From Casuarius casuarius (taxonomy: Eukaryota; Chordata; Aves; Casuariiformes; Casuariidae): DNA of 64,000 bases. Where the stretch lies: assembly GCA_003342895.1 (NCBI GenBank), contig PTFA01000092.1:2238435-2302434 (forward strand), read 5' to 3'. The notes under the pieces were generated by a model, which ran no database searches, was not told the DNA's origin, and worked only from the letters and a program-made list of their open reading frames with translations. This document shows positions 60,456-64,000 of this stretch, piece by piece. The stretch's first letter is position 1; each line of letters opens with the position of its first letter. Position numbers and translations under genes: made by a program.

Positions 60456-63400
60456 TTCACCTGAAAACGCAAACCTGTAGCTCAGGAAGTCCCTGAGCTG
60501 TAGTTTGCCAGAAACCAGGAGAGCGCAAAGTGAAGGATCGCTTATGAGATGTTCTCTTCCTCTGTATAACACAGACCCTGTTGCTGGCCACGGGGGGCCG
60601 AGCAAACGGTCTGAGCCCGAGGGCAGTTCTTGTGCACTCCGGCCATATATATATATGTGTCACATAGCTCTCACCCCGCTGGGTCTGTAGTATCAGGAAA
60701 TATTGGTGCCGATTCGAACAGGAGTCGGGATTGTCCAGAATGCCTGGTGACTCTTGGTCTCTTGGTTTGCAGGTGCCCAGTGTGAGATACCCTGACGGCC
60801 AGACGCTGCCTGCCTGCCTCAGCCTGAAGGTCTGAGCAAGGTGCGCGAACGAGGATGGTGACCAAACGTAAGGTCTCCCAGTTTTGTAACACGTTATTAT
60901 AGATTCCCCTCTGCCAGTCCATAGGACTGTCTTATTTCCTATTGTATTTAGCATATTTGTGTTGGCTAGATACTACGTTAGTTCAAACAGATACTCTTGG
61001 AAACCGTGGCCAAAGCACAGAGGACAGCTTGGTCTGGGAGATGCATCGTGCCCTCCCCACCCGGCTGTGCCTCTCGGGAGCTCTGCTGCTCAGCACACAC
61101 AGCCAATATGTTAATACCTCCTAAAAGAGCTGAGGAGGAGCTGCAGCTTCCCTTTTAGCTTTTTTCTGAAAGATTTCTGAAGGGTTTGAGCTCTTTTTTG
61201 TCAGGTATTTTCCATTAGGTGATGTGCAGGCAGACAGTCTTTTTCTTTTTTCCTAAGATGGAGAGAAATTGAAGTGATTTCTGGCACTCCAGTTGAGTTT
61301 TATTTGAATGAAATATGACATTACACTGGGAAGAATCATAGAAAAGTCCAAAGAATACATCATCCAAAGGCAAAAAAAAGTTGAATCTCAGTGCACAAAC
61401 TATAGATATGTTCCTACAGAGTTCAAAAAACACAGGACATCTTGCAGCTCTGAGTTCTTATCAAGGACATTTCAGGCTTAGAAATTAAGAGAGAAATTTT
61501 AACTGTGATGATGGTAAACACAATATTTTTGTAACTGTTGCTTTCCCACAGAAAGCAGCCCAAATTGGCAAAGTGACATCACGGGAGTGTATGTTCTGGA
61601 TACAGGAGGGGCAGTGCTGTTAACATAATAACCCCGGTCGTGCTCCGGTCCCACTCGTCCTGGTTCACTCAGGCCAGTGGCTCCTCGAGGCAATCCATGT
61701 CTCCTTTTATTATGCTGATGTATTGCACCTTGCAGAGGAGCTCCTGAGCTGGAAATGTGGGTCCTACAGAAATGCAAATAGTAATTAATAATAACAATAA
61801 TTATAATCATTATGTGGGTCGTGCCCAGCTCCAAAATTGAAATTCTTTTAGCATAATTAATCTGCTAAATTTTTATTTAGAAGGAAATATAAATCATGGT
61901 CTGTCTCCTGAGATGAAAGCTAAAATGCAGCACACTCTGCATCTTACCTTTAAACTATTTCCTGCGCCCGAAGCTCTGCTCAAGGACAAGGAGCAAAAAC
62001 CTTGGAGAGTTGCTGATGTGGATGCAGCTGCAGTAATCCTCCAACTCAGGGAGGGAGCAAAGGGAAAGAAAGAGATTTACCCCAGTCCCACTTGTCTTCT
62101 GCTTGATTCACTGGGGGAAAAGCTATGAATAACAAATCAGAGAAAAACACCTAAAACGAGAGTGAATATTTCATGATCACGTGACAGCTCAGAATTCATC
62201 GGTCCGTTGCACCAAGTGGAAGGGCAAACAGGACCACGGGGAAAATAGGTTTTACTGTTGTCTTTGCTTCTTAGTCCCTTGCTATGCTTTTGGCAAGATG
62301 TCTGCTTGGAACATTTACCATTCACTTAGCAATAGCACGAAGGCCGTAGTGCCAAGGAGCAGCCTGCTGAGAGCACTGACCCCTCGCAGGGCACACGTGA
62401 GGCTGGAGCATCTCAGATGAAATCCCAGCAACGCCTCTGATTCTAGGGAAGTGGTGCAGAACATAGACACAGAAGTTTGGGGTTTGGCTTGAGCTGAGTT
62501 GCCATGGTCAGCACAACGTGTTTGTACAGCAAAGGAGGATAATATTCAATGTAGCAATACCCTTCCTCTTTCCCCATGTTTTTAAAGGAGATTAATATCA
62601 TTTAATACTGTCATTAATCATTTAACACTGCTCCTCTCTTGCTAGAGGACTAGAGAAAGAAGTTATTTGCAGTCATCACAGGTTTTACTTTTTTTTCCTC
62701 ATACTTTATATAAAAAAAAAAAATTATAACTGGGGCATGAACTTTTAATGACTTTGTTTCCTAATCTTTTTGAAGAAAAACTCCTGCTGAGCTAACCAAG
62801 TCTTTCAACTTCATTTGTTGTTGGCTTAAAATGTTGGCACTGAGTGCTGCTCTAGATTTCATTTACTGTGCTATTTGTTGCGCCCAATCCACCCATCCTA
62901 CGGATTTTGCTAAATTTTACCATTGAAGTATAATGAAGAACAGAGACTTACTAACAGTGATATCATCTGGTGGTATGATATGGGAGATAGTCATGAGCAT
63001 CATGTGTATGTGAGAAATATATTTGAACATGATGTTTTGTTAGCTGTATTGAAAAGATTTCCAGATAGCTATTGATTTTCCAGTCCTGTAATTAGTTCAG
63101 TGATTACGATGATAGAAAATATTGCTCCAGAAAGAGATTTTTCATTGCGCCAAAACTATGGTGTCACCATAAAGCATTTCAGCCTGTTGACTCCAGAAAA
63201 GGACTTTGAACTTTGGCAAAATATTGCCACTGTAAATACAGAGAAGAGAATCACATGGCTAATTATTTTGCTATCTCAGGTAAGGCCTAGATCCTGCCAG
63301 TTCTGTGTGATTTCAAAAATCCATCCGCATGGTTCCTCTTACAGGATCAAGGTTAGATCGGGCTCTGTGTAATCAGGAGGCTGCGAGGCAGATTGCGTCC

Positions 63401-64000
63401 AGCCGGGAGCTGCCTGTGCGGGCCGGGGCAGAGCCAGCGTGGCCGCGAGCAGCCTGGCAGGTTCCTCCGTGCGCGGGATGCTCTGCTGCGCCGGGCCACG
63501 CGGTCGCCCGGGTCATAGCTTTCACATAATCTGTGCTATGTGCTTATCGCCGTGCAGATGTACCTGCCCTGCCGAAGACCCGGGTCACCGCCCCGGGGAG
63601 CGTGTCCCACGGACTGCAGCAGCACGTGTCCCAGGATCTCGAGCCCGTTTCCTGCACGCTGGGCTGCAGCTCGTCGCAGCGTCCCCCGGGTGCCGTGAGC
63701 CGGCTGCGAGACGCTCGGGCTGCGATGCGCGGCCACGCAATGACATCTCAAAGTGAGACTGCGTTTGGCCTGGCTGCTGCTCTGTTCCGGTCTCCGCATT
63801 GATGCGTTATAGCTTTAGACTTTCGACACTTTATATTGCTGCTGGAGTTGCTTAATGCTGCAGCAAGCACTGTGCAGGCACGTGCGTTGCATCGGACCCT
63901 GCCCTGTCTTCTCATAACCCCGACCGCAGCAGCAGGGCTCACGTTTCACAGGTACCCGAGTGCTGTAGAAACAAATCCTGCCGATCGCAGCTCGGGACAT

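Larger units (their letters stand above)
56300..64000. other. Upstream flank of SLCO4A1, no protein-coding gene recognised
   Basis: Short open frames only. The sequence is AT-rich from 57.3 to 63.3 kb, with degenerate ATT/TAA simple repeats at about 59.16-59.25 and 61.78-61.81 kb, an AT dinucleotide run near 60.65 kb, and a CpG-rich spot at about 63.4-63.75 kb. The mature sequences of miR-1 and miR-133a, which lie upstream of SLCO4A1 in other vertebrates, were looked for and not seen. Confidence 0.5.

Noticed and set aside
61330..61350. CR1-like terminal repeat (agaatcataga) near 61.33 kb
   Set aside because: Only about a dozen bases match the CR1 end and the following sequence does not continue as CR1.
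56300..64000. miR-1-1 / miR-133a-2 precursors upstream of SLCO4A1
   Set aside because: The mature sequences of both families were sought on both strands by eye and not found.

Overview
The window looks like a stretch of a sauropsid chromosome, most probably avian. It has interrupted genes with GT-AG introns, is GC-rich with CpG patches, is very poor in interspersed repeats, and carries a degenerate CR1 LINE 3' fragment. No bacterial operons, viral genes, tRNA or rRNA genes were seen. Single ambiguous bases (n) are scattered through part of it.

One protein-coding gene is fully supported. It is an SLCO4A1 (OATP4A1) orthologue on the minus strand, with eleven coding exons between 41888 and 28429. 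Every exon was delimited by reading splice sites. All ten coding junctions keep the reading frame and join to a 731-codon OATP with no frameshift or certain premature stop. The first coding exon has a 5' UTR part starting near 42060 that holds two overlapping short upstream reading frames. A non-coding first exon probably lies in the CpG island at about 55.25-56.25 kb, which would make a first intron of about 13.6 kb.

Layout: 1-28.4 kb is the 3' flank of SLCO4A1. I find no gene there, only two CpG-dense patches, a 14-copy 20-bp minisatellite, an AT-rich block dense in homeodomain-type TAAT cores, a candidate CTCF site at 24.7 kb and an AT hairpin at 26.2 kb. Positions 28.4-42.06 kb hold the SLCO4A1 exons and short introns, 42.06-55.7 kb the long 5' intron, and 55.2-56.3 kb the CpG-island promoter with paired CCAAT boxes that could fire in both directions. 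Positions 56.3-64 kb are the upstream flank, with plus-strand splice-like signals that may mark a divergent non-coding transcript, an MIR-like fragment and the CR1 piece.

From general knowledge of vertebrate synteny, NTSR1 commonly follows SLCO4A1 and the miR-1-1/miR-133a-2 host transcript lies upstream. Neither was recognised here. No previously undescribed protein system is evident. The most interesting unexplained signals are regulatory or repetitive.
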